Shown: positions 1 to 6,568, counted from the first letter of the stretch. The stretch is 11,620 nucleotides of DNA from Lachnospiraceae bacterium UBA7182 (GCA_002491115.1 DKVI01000040.1:1226-12845); one strand, 5' to 3'. Notes: generated from the sequence alone by a model not told the origin. Numbers and translations are program-made.

Positions 1-814
1 GAATCACACCTTCTACAATATTCAGTATACCCATTGGAACGGCTGATTTCAAGTTTTCCACCTGTTCTGCCTCATAAATATTTTTATGCAGACCCTTCGC
101 GATGAAATATGCCAGTCCAAAACCGATCGGCGTCGCCGTATTGACAAGCTGCAATGCCGTCACCGGCTCACGAATACCGGATGCCAGAAGCGTCAGTGTA
201 AACGCATATACTGTCTTATTAATGGGACCTCCGAAGTCTATAATACATAAACTTCCGATCACGATACCCAGCAGCAGTTTAGAAGAGGTTCCAAGGCCAA
301 GCAGCACATTTGTCAGCCACTCTGTAAAGGCCGCAATGGGAACACCAAACACATAAATCATAATCAGCCCCGCCGCGAAAGAAGACAAAAGCGGAACAAT
401 CACGGTGGGCATCAGCCCTTTGGCCCAGTCAGGAAGTTTCAGGTTTTTAATGATAAACAGCGCAAGATATCCGGCGATATACCCGCCCAGGATTCCGCCG
501 ATAAAGCCTGCGCTGATTGCAATCGCCGACAGGCCCGCAATAAACCCCGGCGCAATTCCCGGTTTCCCGGCAATCGAAAACGCGATACCCACCGCAATGA
601 TCAAAGGAAGCAGTCCTAAGGCAGCGCCGCCCATTGTGGCGAGCGCATCCCAGAAGGTAAACTGTCCCTGTATCAGCCCTTCCCCGTACAGATTGGTTCC
701 CCCCATGGCCATTCCGATCGCCACAAGGAACCCGCCTCCGCACACGATGGGCAGCATATAAGAAATCGCGGTCAATAAATGACTTTTCAAATTCAGACTC
801 TTCAATTTTTCCAT
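1..814 (-). CDS. PTS fructose-family transporter subunit EIIC (3' end cut off by window edge)
   Basis: Membrane channel subunit of a fructose-family PTS permease, which moves a sugar across the membrane while its EIIB partner phosphorylates it. About 271 codons are visible; the family is usually about 340-370 residues, so the C-terminus lies outside the window. The translation (MEKLKSLNLKSHLLTAISYM...) is a run of hydrophobic segments. It carries the family signatures PIVCGGG near residue 25, a GGPINK motif at about residues 195-200 and NIVEG near the truncated end. The ATG at 814 follows AGGAGG with 9 nt spacing and lies 14 nt after the stop of the epimerase gene, so it belongs to the same operon. 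EIIC is a separate polypeptide here rather than fused to EIIB as in FruA. The family is clear; the substrate is inferred only from the neighbouring epimerase. Confidence 0.9.
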   Translation of the reverse strand, partial: MEKLKSLNLKSHLLTAISYMLPIVCGGGFLVAIGMAMGGTNLYGEGLIQGQFTFWDALATMGGAALGLLPLIIAVGIAFSIAGKPGIAPGFIAGLSAIAISAGFIGGILGGYIAGYLALFIIKNLKLPDWAKGLMPTVIVPLLSSFAAGLIMIYVFGVPIAAFTEWLTNVLLGLGTSSKLLLGIVIGSLCIIDFGGPINKTVYAFTLTLLASGIREPVTALQLVNTATPIGFGLAYFIAKGLHKNIYEAEQVENLKSAVPMGILNIVEGVI

Positions 815-828
815 TCTCTCTTTCCTCC

Positions 829-1512
829 TTATCCCACTTTCTCCAGCATACACTGCTGAAATTCCATTTCCATTTTCTGGCATGCCGTATCCAGATCCTG
901 ATCCAGACCGAATAATCCCGCATTCCCGATGATCAGTATATCTGCGCCGGCCTCCACCAACTGCCTGTAGTTTTCCTTATTGCAGTGGCCGTCGATCTGA
1001 ATCCGGTAATGATATCCTTTTTCTTCCCGAAGCCTTCTGGCCTGCCGGATTTTATCATACATCTGATCAATAAATTTCTGTCCGGCAAAGCCGATATCCA
1101 CTGTCATAATTGTCAAAAGATCAATATACTCCAGATAAGATTCCACATAATTCAGCGGTGTAGCCGGATTCAAAACAACGCCGCATTTGCAGCCGGATTT
1201 CTGAATCATCTGCATGGTCCGAAAAGCGTTGGTATTGATGGTTTCCGCATGGGGGCTTATATAAGTAGCCCCTGCCTTTACACACATTTCGATCCAGTCG
1301 GACGGATCTGTCGTCATCAGATGCACGTCCATATCCGTTTTCGTATTTTCCCGAAAGCTTTTCAAAATACCCGGGGTCAGCGCCATATTTTTACAGAAAT
1401 GGCCGTCCATAATATCTACATGATAAAGTTTCATATATTGATCCATAATTGTAAACTGTTCTTTCATCCTTCCCAGATCCATACACATCAGGGACGGTGC
1501 GAATATTGCCAT
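829..1512 (-). CDS. alsE: D-allulose-6-phosphate 3-epimerase (AlsE; ribulose-phosphate 3-epimerase family)
   Basis: A 227-residue TIM-barrel epimerase of the ribulose-phosphate 3-epimerase family. The segments PSLMCMDL (6-13), HVDIMDGHF (31-39), LNPATP (114-119), IMTVDIGFAGQ (135-145) and IDGHCN (173-178) resemble E. coli AlsE more closely than Rpe as I remember them. Expected metal ligands and catalytic acids are present: H31, D33, H64 and D174, with D33 and D174 the likely acid/base pair. AlsE interconverts D-allulose 6-phosphate and D-fructose 6-phosphate. The start ATG follows AAAGGAGG at good spacing. The gene sits between EIIA and EIIC of a fructose-family PTS with 14-nt gaps on both sides, so its substrate is probably the phosphosugar that PTS delivers. 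One oddity: the phosphate-loop motif usually written MTVxPGFxGQ has Ile140 instead of Pro. A ribulose- or other pentulose-phosphate substrate remains possible. Confidence 0.85.
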   Translation of the reverse strand: MAIFAPSLMCMDLGRMKEQFTIMDQYMKLYHVDIMDGHFCKNMALTPGILKSFRENTKTDMDVHLMTTDPSDWIEMCVKAGATYISPHAETINTNAFRTMQMIQKSGCKCGVVLNPATPLNYVESYLEYIDLLTIMTVDIGFAGQKFIDQMYDKIRQARRLREEKGYHYRIQIDGHCNKENYRQLVEAGADILIIGNAGLFGLDQDLDTACQKMEMEFQQCMLEKVG

Positions 1513-1526
1513 CTTTTTTCCTCCTT

Positions 1527-2045
1527 TTATAGAATCAAAATCTCGTCGGGATCAAGCTCCTCTTCGTTTGTTTCAGTCTCCTCTTCCCCGCTCTCTTCCG
1601 TGAGAATATGCATCACATCCTCCACTGTATCCGCATCCATCAGCTTTGAGACTACCGCATCATTTCCCAGACGTTTTGAGAACATTGCCAGGAGCCTTAA
1701 GTGGTCTTCCGCGGCTGCATTGTCTGTACCCACTGCAAAAAGAATCACGACTTTCGCGCCGGTGTCGTCCAGGCTTTCCCATTCGATCTCATGGTCAAGA
1801 ACCGCAATTGCCGCCCCCGGCCTGACAACGGATTCGCTTCTCCCATGGGGGATCGCGATATGGTTTCCGATTCCTGTCTCGCCGATCCCTTCCCGGACAT
1901 ATACATCCTTTAAATACGTTTCTTTGTCTTTCACCGTCCCCGCCCTGACAAACAGATCTGCCAGGGCCTCCAAAGCTTCCGCTTTATTGCCTGCCTTCAG
2001 ATGGGTGACGATTGTTTTTGGATTTAAAATTTCTGTAAATTCCAT
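1527..2045 (-). CDS. PTS fructose-family EIIA protein
   Basis: Cytoplasmic phosphocarrier of 172 residues that accepts phosphate from HPr and passes it to the EIIB encoded just upstream. It matches the PTS EIIA type-2 (fructose/mannitol) fold. The active-site motif GIGNHIAIPHG spans residues 58-68, with H67 as the probable phosphorylated histidine and H62 next to it. The conserved DHLRLL follows at 114-119. The EIIA fold appears complete by about residue 148. A strongly acidic tail (about 150-170, many Glu and Asp) then follows and is longer than usual. The start ATG lies 18 nt after the EIIB stop, behind AAAGGAAGG. This is the only free-standing EIIA in the window, so it could also serve the ascorbate-family PTS upstream. 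Confidence 0.93.
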   Translation of the reverse strand: MEFTEILNPKTIVTHLKAGNKAEALEALADLFVRAGTVKDKETYLKDVYVREGIGETGIGNHIAIPHGRSESVVRPGAAIAVLDHEIEWESLDDTGAKVVILFAVGTDNAAAEDHLRLLAMFSKRLGNDAVVSKLMDADTVEDVMHILTEESGEEETETNEEELDPDEILIL

Positions 2046-2063
2046 ATCTGCCCTTCCTTTCTG

Positions 2064-2378
2064 TTATGCGTTTTCCACAATCTGCTTTGCTTTTTCCATC
2101 AACTTATTGGGGGATTTAATCGCCACATCCGTTGATACCTGAATTACTCTTTTGTTCTCAAACCGGTCGCGGTCCGCGATCTTTACATCAATTGCCAATA
2201 TGACAAGGTCTGCCGCGGCGATCTCCTCCGGCGTCAGCGCATTTTCTTTCCCGATGCTCCCCTGCGTCTCAAACCTGGCCTCAAAACCTGCCTTTTTAGC
2301 CGCCTTTTCCAGTTTCTCCTGCGCAATATACGTGTGCGCAATCCCCACGGTACAAGCACAAACTCCAACAATTTTCAT
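2064..2378 (-). CDS. PTS fructose-family EIIB protein
   Basis: Cytoplasmic subunit that receives phosphate from EIIA on a cysteine and hands it to the sugar in the EIIC channel. The short protein (104 residues) has the family N-terminus MKIVGVCACTVGIAHTYIAQ; the phosphorylated cysteine is expected to be C9, the one in CTVGIAHT. The remainder (FETQGSIG, AADLVILAID, DRDRFENKRV) matches fructose EIIB. Two ATGs lie six bases apart. The upstream one at 2384 is only 2 nt from the AGGAGG site, while the one at 2378 has 8 nt spacing and gives the canonical MKIV start, so 2378 is preferred. It is the first gene of the epimerase operon, behind a promoter at about 2430 and downstream of the terminator of the preceding unit. 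Confidence 0.93.
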   Translation of the reverse strand: MKIVGVCACTVGIAHTYIAQEKLEKAAKKAGFEARFETQGSIGKENALTPEEIAAADLVILAIDVKIADRDRFENKRVIQVSTDVAIKSPNKLMEKAKQIVENA

Positions 2379-2386
2379 ATCCATTT

Positions 2387-2392
2387 CCTCCT
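2387..2392 (-). promoter_or_regulatory. Ribosome binding site deciding the EIIB start
   Basis: AGGAGG on the minus strand. Spacing is 2 nt to the ATG at 2384 and 8 nt to the ATG at 2378, so the second ATG is the better start. Confidence 0.75.
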
Positions 2393-2425
2393 CTTAATTG
2401 AATGTGTTTTTGTCTTTCTGTGGTT

Positions 2426-2434
2426 ACTATAGCA
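2426..2434 (-). promoter_or_regulatory. Extended -10 promoter for the EIIB-EIIA-alsE-EIIC operon
   Basis: Minus-strand TGC-TATAGT, an extended -10 element, about 40-50 bases upstream of the EIIB start. No good -35 hexamer lies 16-18 bases upstream, which fits a promoter needing an activator. The predicted transcript starts near 2419 and has a short leader with a strong ribosome binding site. Confidence 0.55.
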
Positions 2435-2464
2435 TTCCGGAAAACAAAACAGAAGTCCAGAAGG

Positions 2465-2482
2465 TTTCAACTTATTTTGAAA
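2465..2482. promoter_or_regulatory. Inverted repeat, possible activator site
   Basis: TTTCAA-CTTATT-TTGAAA, a perfect 6+6+6 dyad, lies about 45-63 bases upstream of the predicted transcription start of the fructose-family PTS operon. Outside it is a second, asymmetric inverted pair, AGTCC (2454-2458) and GGACT (2484-2488). The position fits binding by an activator such as the PRD regulator encoded upstream, but no matching copy was seen elsewhere in the window. Confidence 0.35.
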
Positions 2483-2502
2483 AGGACTGGATCAGACAAC
2501 GC

Positions 2503-2540
2503 AAAAAAACTGACAGGTTTTGTGTCTTCCTGTCAGTTTT
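2503..2540 (-). terminator. Rho-independent terminator after the UlaA-like EIIC
   Basis: A perfect 12-bp stem, AAAACTGACAGG with CCTGTCAGTTTT, has an 11-nt loop. On the minus strand the GC-containing stem is followed by seven T residues. It lies 25 nt after the stop codon at 2566 and separates the two PTS transcription units. Confidence 0.9.
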
Positions 2541-2565
2541 GTGAATCGTTTCTTTCTTTGTTTTT

Positions 2566-3960
2566 TTACATTTTCTGGCGTCTTTTCACCTGCTCCCACA
2601 CAATCGGAACAAAGAAGCAGCAGACGCACAGAGGAAATATACCGTCATCCGGCAGGACGGACGCAAGATTTCCAAACACAATCCCTGCAATACAAAAGTC
2701 CGCATCCGAAAAGGAAGTACCTGATAAATGCAACGTGCCAAGTACAGGCATAACAGCCAGCGCCAGCACGGAAATCAAAATTCCATGGACAAAAGAGCCA
2801 ATCATACAGCCTTTTACCCCGCCTTCTGCGTTTGAGAAAACCCCGGCAGAGGCGCCGCAGAAAAAATGAGCGACAACACCCGGAACAATGACCGGAACCA
2901 GCCGCGTTCCATACCACGCGTTAATCCCCATCAGGGCCGCCATTGTGACAATCCCGCCCAGAAAGGACATCAGAAAACCGATCATCACCCCATTGGGCGC
3001 ATAAGAAAAAACAATCGGGCAGTCCACCGCGGGCTTCGCGTGAGGTACAAGCTTTTTGGCAATGCCTTTGAACGCAGGTACAATCTCCCCAACGATCAGA
3101 CGCACCCCGGACAATATAATATAAATAGCCGCGGAAAACTGCGCGCCCTGGATCATTGCATAAATCACCCAGTTTTGACCCCCTCCTGCTCCATAGGAAA
3201 TATCCAGCGCCGCCAGATCCGTCCGTGCGGCCGCAATACCGGCTTCAACCAAAAACACAGCCGTCATCACAATAAAAATTCCCACTGTCGAATCCCTCAT
3301 AAAAGACACTTTGGAAGAAAAGCGGATATCTTCCGTATCCTTGTGCTGCTTCTTCCCGGTCGCAAGACGGGCGATCCGCGCCGCCGCCACGCAGCCGATC
3401 GTCGAAAAATGTCCAAACGCAATTTTATCTTCCCCGGTTATTTTTTTCATTTCTTTCTGAGCCACGGCGGGCATCATCGCCATAAAAAGCCCCAGCACCA
3501 GGGCGCTTCCCAAAATAACCCGCCATCCGCTTATTCCGCCTCCGTGCAATACCACTGTCAGAAGGCAGGCCATATACAGCGTATGGTGGCCTGTCAGGAA
3601 AATATACGGAAACGGCCCAAGGCGCGCCATGATCAAATTCGCGATCATGCCCAGCAGCATGACTGCCGACACTTCCGAAGCATACTGCGCGATTCCCAGC
3701 GACGCAATCGCTTCCATATTGGGGATGACTCCCTGAATATGAAAATCATAGGCAAACAACACGCCAAAATCCTTCAGCGCCCCGTTCTGCAGAAAATCAG
3801 AGCCCGCTGACAAAAGGATAAAACCTACCACTGCCGTAACCGTTCCTTTTACAATATACGCAAACGGCTTCTTCTGCAGCAAAAGACCCGCCAGTGTCAC
3901 CAGACCCACCAGAAGCGCAGGCGTCGCTATTACTTCCCGAACAATCGTAAAAATATACAT
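2566..3960 (-). CDS. PTS ascorbate-family EIIC permease (UlaA/SgaT-like)
   Basis: Multi-spanning membrane permease of the ascorbate (UlaA/SgaT) PTS family, 464 residues; family members are usually about 420-480. Recognisable family segments are TPALLVGLVTLAG (13-25), GFILLSAGS (46-54), LTGHH (122-126), LSGVRLIVGEI (283-293) and DCPIVFSYAPNGVMIGF (313-329). E. coli UlaA has the equivalent YSFAPN segment after an Asp-Cys pair. A TTG at 3987 would add nine residues, but the ATG at 3960 follows AAAGGTGGAG at workable spacing and gives the usual N-terminus, so it is preferred. The gene begins 13 nt after the stop of the PRD regulator and is followed by a strong terminator, so it closes that operon. 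L-ascorbate is not assured as substrate: no UlaD/E/F-type catabolic genes are visible, and UlaA relatives may carry other sugars or polyols. Confidence 0.88.
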   Translation of the reverse strand: MYIFTIVREVIATPALLVGLVTLAGLLLQKKPFAYIVKGTVTAVVGFILLSAGSDFLQNGALKDFGVLFAYDFHIQGVIPNMEAIASLGIAQYASEVSAVMLLGMIANLIMARLGPFPYIFLTGHHTLYMACLLTVVLHGGGISGWRVILGSALVLGLFMAMMPAVAQKEMKKITGEDKIAFGHFSTIGCVAAARIARLATGKKQHKDTEDIRFSSKVSFMRDSTVGIFIVMTAVFLVEAGIAAARTDLAALDISYGAGGGQNWVIYAMIQGAQFSAAIYIILSGVRLIVGEIVPAFKGIAKKLVPHAKPAVDCPIVFSYAPNGVMIGFLMSFLGGIVTMAALMGINAWYGTRLVPVIVPGVVAHFFCGASAGVFSNAEGGVKGCMIGSFVHGILISVLALAVMPVLGTLHLSGTSFSDADFCIAGIVFGNLASVLPDDGIFPLCVCCFFVPIVWEQVKRRQKM

Positions 3961-3962
3961 AA

Positions 3963-3972
3963 CTCCACCTTT
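3963..3972 (-). promoter_or_regulatory. Ribosome binding site deciding the UlaA-like EIIC start
   Basis: Minus-strand AAAGGTGGAG immediately precedes the ATG at 3960. It lies inside any frame started from the TTG at 3987, which argues against that longer start. Confidence 0.6.
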
Positions 3973-3973
3973 T

Positions 3974-6058
3974 TCACTGATCAACAAGCCTGGCGCGAAG
4001 AATCCCGCATACCCTCTCAGGGTTCTTTGCCGCTGTCAGTTCATCCACCTGCCAGGGTTTCGCAAGAGATTTTCTGATATCCTGAAGGATTCTCATATGT
4101 TTACTCTGGTCTTCCACTACCAGACAGAAAATGATTCTCGCCCTCTTTCCACCGTCAAACAAAATTCCTTCCGGCGCTATCCCGATGGAAAGATCCAGAT
4201 GTTTCACTCCGTTCTCCGGACGCGCATGGGCCAGCAAAAGATCCCGGGTGACAAACATATACGGCCCTGCTTCCAAAAGCCTGTTGATAATACACTGCAC
4301 ATAGCCTTCATCCATGCTGCCGCGTTTCAAAAGCGGAACGGAAGTCGTATAAATGGCCCTCTGCCAGTCTGTCCTGTACCCGTCTGGGAAATCCTGCGAA
4401 AGATCCCCCATCCTGCCTCCGCGACTGTCCAGAAACAACACCCGGTCCTCTGTCAGATAGTCCGTAAGCTTCCAGACGCCGGCCTTAAAAACGGGCTGTT
4501 TTTCTTCCTGCCGGCACGCGAAAAAACGATCCAGGTCATTTTTCAGCTCTGTATGCCGCGCCGCCGGAACATATTTTTTCACCACCTGGAACAACGCGCC
4601 TGTATCTACAAATCTGAACCGGTTTCGTACCAGCGGATGATTCAATATATTTTTCCGGTCAAAATCATTTAAGACCGGATTCACAAGAATCACCGGTACC
4701 ATGGCCTTCACTTTCACGGAAGACACAACCAGGTCGCAGACGCTCTGAGGATTTTTCAGTTCTGAAGCGGCCGTCACACCGACGATTTTCGCCTGCGGCA
4801 GGATGCGCCCCAGTTCATGGCTGATCATATTTCCCGTCGCCATCCCGTTCATACACACCACAAGAATCCGAAGCTCTTTCTCGTCAGACCGGGCATATTT
4901 CAGGTGCGCGCCGAAATGAAGCGCCAGATAGGCCACCTCGCTGTCCGAAATCTGAACGTCAATCTGCTGCTCCAAATACCGCACGCTCTCCCGCATCACA
5001 TCAAAAATATACAGATATTCTCTCCGGATATCCTCCGCCATGGGATTGCCGATCTGAATGCCGAACCGATACCGGTAAATTGAAGACGCGATGTGCTGAT
5101 ACAGATCCCTTAGAAGCTCCTCTTTCTTTTCAAATACCACACAGGCCCGCCGCTCAAATTCCGCAATCAGGTTTTTCGATACTTCCAGTATGGACTCATT
5201 CTCCTGTGTGTCCGATTCTTCCCTGGAACAGGCTGCCAGCCTTCCGCCAAGGAAATGCAGTGTCACATAGGTTTTCTCCATGTCGGTCAGCTCTGCAAAA
5301 TATTTCTGCACCAGGCCGTATTCCCTGGAGGCTCTCACTTTCTGTATGCTCACGTCAGAGAAAATCAGCTTTTCATTGCCCCGTTTGATCACGGGCATCA
5401 TGGCGGCAAGGGCAAGCATATCGTTTCGGACATAACTTACCTTCAGCTCCTGTTCCACCTGTTCAATCCGGTTTAACCACGGAGAAATTTCCTCCATATG
5501 CAAAAACTGCAGTTTACCGGCAGACAGAAGCGGCTCAAGCATATTAAAATATAAAAAAAAGATCGCCCTTACCCGAATCGGGTCACCCCCGATCCAGTAT
5601 CCTCTTTTCTTTTCATACCTGAGTTCCAACTGATAACTGTAAAGATTTGAAATGACTGCCTGAAGATCCGTAAAAATCGTGTTGCGGCTCACAAGGCAGG
5701 TATTCATCAGATTTTCCACATAGACAGGTTCTTTTGAAGCAATGATCTGGCACACGATCATCCGGCTTCGCTCCCCCGGAGTAAAAATATAATCGTTATA
5801 CGGCTGTTCAGATCCCAGGGCAGCCTCCATCAGGAGCTTTTCTTCTTCCGAAAAAGGCTGTATTTTTCCCCTTATGACCTGGATGAGCGGAAGCTTTTTC
5901 ATTTTAAGCCAACTGTTTGACCGATCCAGTTCATTGTAGACAGTCCGCGTTGATACAGACCATTCATCCGCAATTTCTCTGATACCAACAGGGTTGCTTC
6001 TTTTCAGGATCATATTGATCATTTTCTGCGTGCGTTCATTTAAATATCCGGTCGCCAT
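3974..6058 (-). CDS. PRD-domain transcriptional activator with EIIB and EIIA domains (MtlR/LicR-like, BglG superfamily)
   Basis: A 694-residue PTS-controlled DNA-binding regulator. Domains in order are: an N-terminal helix-turn-helix (about 8-62, NPVGIREIADEWSVSTRTVYNEL), a second Mga-like helix-turn-helix (about 95-155), PRD1 (about 190-285, H268), PRD2 (about 295-395, with H322 and H381/H385), an EIIB-like domain (about 396-495, C402 in VVCMNGMATG) and an EIIA type-2 domain (about 525-690, H611 in LLAHARPENGV). It has DNA-binding rather than RNA-binding domains, so it is probably an activator, not an antiterminator. PRD2 phosphorylation usually activates this family, and EIIA/EIIB phosphorylation signals substrate supply. 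The ATG lies 4 nt after the stop of the EIIB gene with only a weak GGGGA upstream, suggesting translational coupling. Likely targets are both PTS units here. PRD1 seems to lack its first conserved histidine. Confidence 0.92.
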   Translation of the reverse strand: MATGYLNERTQKMINMILKRSNPVGIREIADEWSVSTRTVYNELDRSNSWLKMKKLPLIQVIRGKIQPFSEEEKLLMEAALGSEQPYNDYIFTPGERSRMIVCQIIASKEPVYVENLMNTCLVSRNTIFTDLQAVISNLYSYQLELRYEKKRGYWIGGDPIRVRAIFFLYFNMLEPLLSAGKLQFLHMEEISPWLNRIEQVEQELKVSYVRNDMLALAAMMPVIKRGNEKLIFSDVSIQKVRASREYGLVQKYFAELTDMEKTYVTLHFLGGRLAACSREESDTQENESILEVSKNLIAEFERRACVVFEKKEELLRDLYQHIASSIYRYRFGIQIGNPMAEDIRREYLYIFDVMRESVRYLEQQIDVQISDSEVAYLALHFGAHLKYARSDEKELRILVVCMNGMATGNMISHELGRILPQAKIVGVTAASELKNPQSVCDLVVSSVKVKAMVPVILVNPVLNDFDRKNILNHPLVRNRFRFVDTGALFQVVKKYVPAARHTELKNDLDRFFACRQEEKQPVFKAGVWKLTDYLTEDRVLFLDSRGGRMGDLSQDFPDGYRTDWQRAIYTTSVPLLKRGSMDEGYVQCIINRLLEAGPYMFVTRDLLLAHARPENGVKHLDLSIGIAPEGILFDGGKRARIIFCLVVEDQSKHMRILQDIRKSLAKPWQVDELTAAKNPERVCGILRARLVDQ

Positions 6059-6062
6059 ATGA

Positions 6063-6347
6063 TTATTCTATCCCCAATATCGGTTTTAACTGTTCTGCCG
6101 CCAGTTCTTCATCCATAAGGTCGGAAAGTCCGATGGCTAAAACTCCGGACAGCCCAGGTACTACTTCTTCAGACACCACAAATAAATCGGCCCTGCTTTC
6201 TGAAAGATCAGACAGCGAACCAAACAGCACCTCCACGTCATCCACCCCAAGACGTGCCAAAGCTTCTTCTATCGTCATCTGCATTACAAGCGAGGTTCCC
6301 ACCCCATTGCCGCAGCAGCACATAATTGTCCGTATCTTCCGTTTCAT
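6063..6347 (-). CDS. PTS ascorbate-family EIIB protein (UlaB/SgaB-like)
   Basis: Small cytoplasmic phosphocarrier (94 residues; family about 90-105) for the UlaA-like permease. The N-terminal motif IRTIMCCCGNGVGTSL contains the phosphorylated cysteine, most likely C12 directly before GNGVGTS, as in UlaB (CGNGQGSS). The alternating hydrophobic strands and helices match EIIB of the lactose/ascorbate fold. The frame stays open back to an ATG at 6503, which would add 52 residues with no counterpart in the family. The start at 6347 is preferred because it begins just before the domain, has GGA five bases upstream and lies downstream of a candidate promoter with a perfect -10. It is the first gene of the operon EIIB, PRD regulator, EIIC; the next ATG follows 4 nt after its stop. 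No EIIA gene accompanies it. Confidence 0.85.
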   Translation of the reverse strand: MKRKIRTIMCCCGNGVGTSLVMQMTIEEALARLGVDDVEVLFGSLSDLSESRADLFVVSEEVVPGLSGVLAIGLSDLMDEELAAEQLKPILGIE

Positions 6348-6417
6348 TTTTTTCCGCTCTTTTCCGCTATTTTCACCGCCGGCGCCCAATACTGCATCGC
6401 CTGTGGGCACTGCCATC

Positions 6418-6446
6418 ATTATATACGCATAAAAAAGCCGGTGCAA
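6418..6446 (-). promoter_or_regulatory. Candidate proximal promoter of the EIIB-regulator-EIIC operon
   Basis: Minus-strand TTGCAC, 17 bases, TATAAT: a perfect -10 with correct spacing and a weak -35 (only TTG matches). The start would fall near 6411, giving a leader of about 64 nt before the ATG at 6347. It overlaps the hairpin at 6431-6455. Confidence 0.5.
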
Positions 6447-6455
6447 GGCCCCGGC
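6431..6455 (-). terminator. Terminator-like hairpin in the leader of the EIIB-regulator-EIIC operon
   Basis: On the minus strand, GCCGG and CCGGC form a 5-bp GC stem around a 9-nt loop that can extend internally with two more G-C pairs. It is followed directly by six T residues. It lies between the distal promoter (6514-6542) and the EIIB start (6347), so it could attenuate transcripts from the distal promoter. The stem is short, so it may be weak or fortuitous. Confidence 0.45.
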
Positions 6456-6491
6456 AAAAGTGAATCTCGTTCTCAGTTCCTTCAGTATGTT

Positions 6492-6500
6492 CCCTCCTTT
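6492..6500 (-). promoter_or_regulatory. Strong ribosome binding site without a normal start codon
   Basis: Minus-strand AAAGGAGGG. No ATG, GTG or TTG follows at 5-10 nt; a CTG at 6485 (6 nt away) is the only plausible initiator. That CTG is in frame with the downstream EIIB gene. It may mark a leader peptide, a CTG-started longer EIIB or a remnant. Confidence 0.4.
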
Positions 6501-6513
6501 CATATCCTACATC

Positions 6514-6542
6514 ACTATACGACAATTTAACCATGATGCTAA
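6514..6542 (-). promoter_or_regulatory. Candidate distal promoter of the EIIB-regulator-EIIC operon
   Basis: Minus-strand TTAGCA, 17 bases, TATAGT: four of six -35 bases and five of six -10 bases match consensus. It points toward the PTS genes, divergent from the hicBA promoter, and would start transcription near 6507. Confidence 0.5.
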
Positions 6543-6568
6543 CACTTTTTCGTATTTTTTAAAATTTC

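Noticed and set aside
985..2142. Long open frame of 385 codons on the plus strand across alsE, EIIA and part of EIIB
   Set aside because: It lies antisense to clearly recognisable genes, its translation is low-complexity (rich in Ser, Phe, Ile and His) without family motifs, and it has no proper ribosome binding site.
2866..3810. Open frame of 314 codons on the plus strand antisense to the UlaA-like EIIC
   Set aside because: The translation is extremely rich in Arg, His, Asn and Gln, as expected for the antisense of a hydrophobic membrane protein gene.
6348..6503. N-terminal extension of the EIIB gene starting at ATG 6503
   Set aside because: The ATG has no properly spaced ribosome binding site, the added 52 residues match nothing in the EIIB family, and a promoter and hairpin lie inside it. 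Kept only as a finding.
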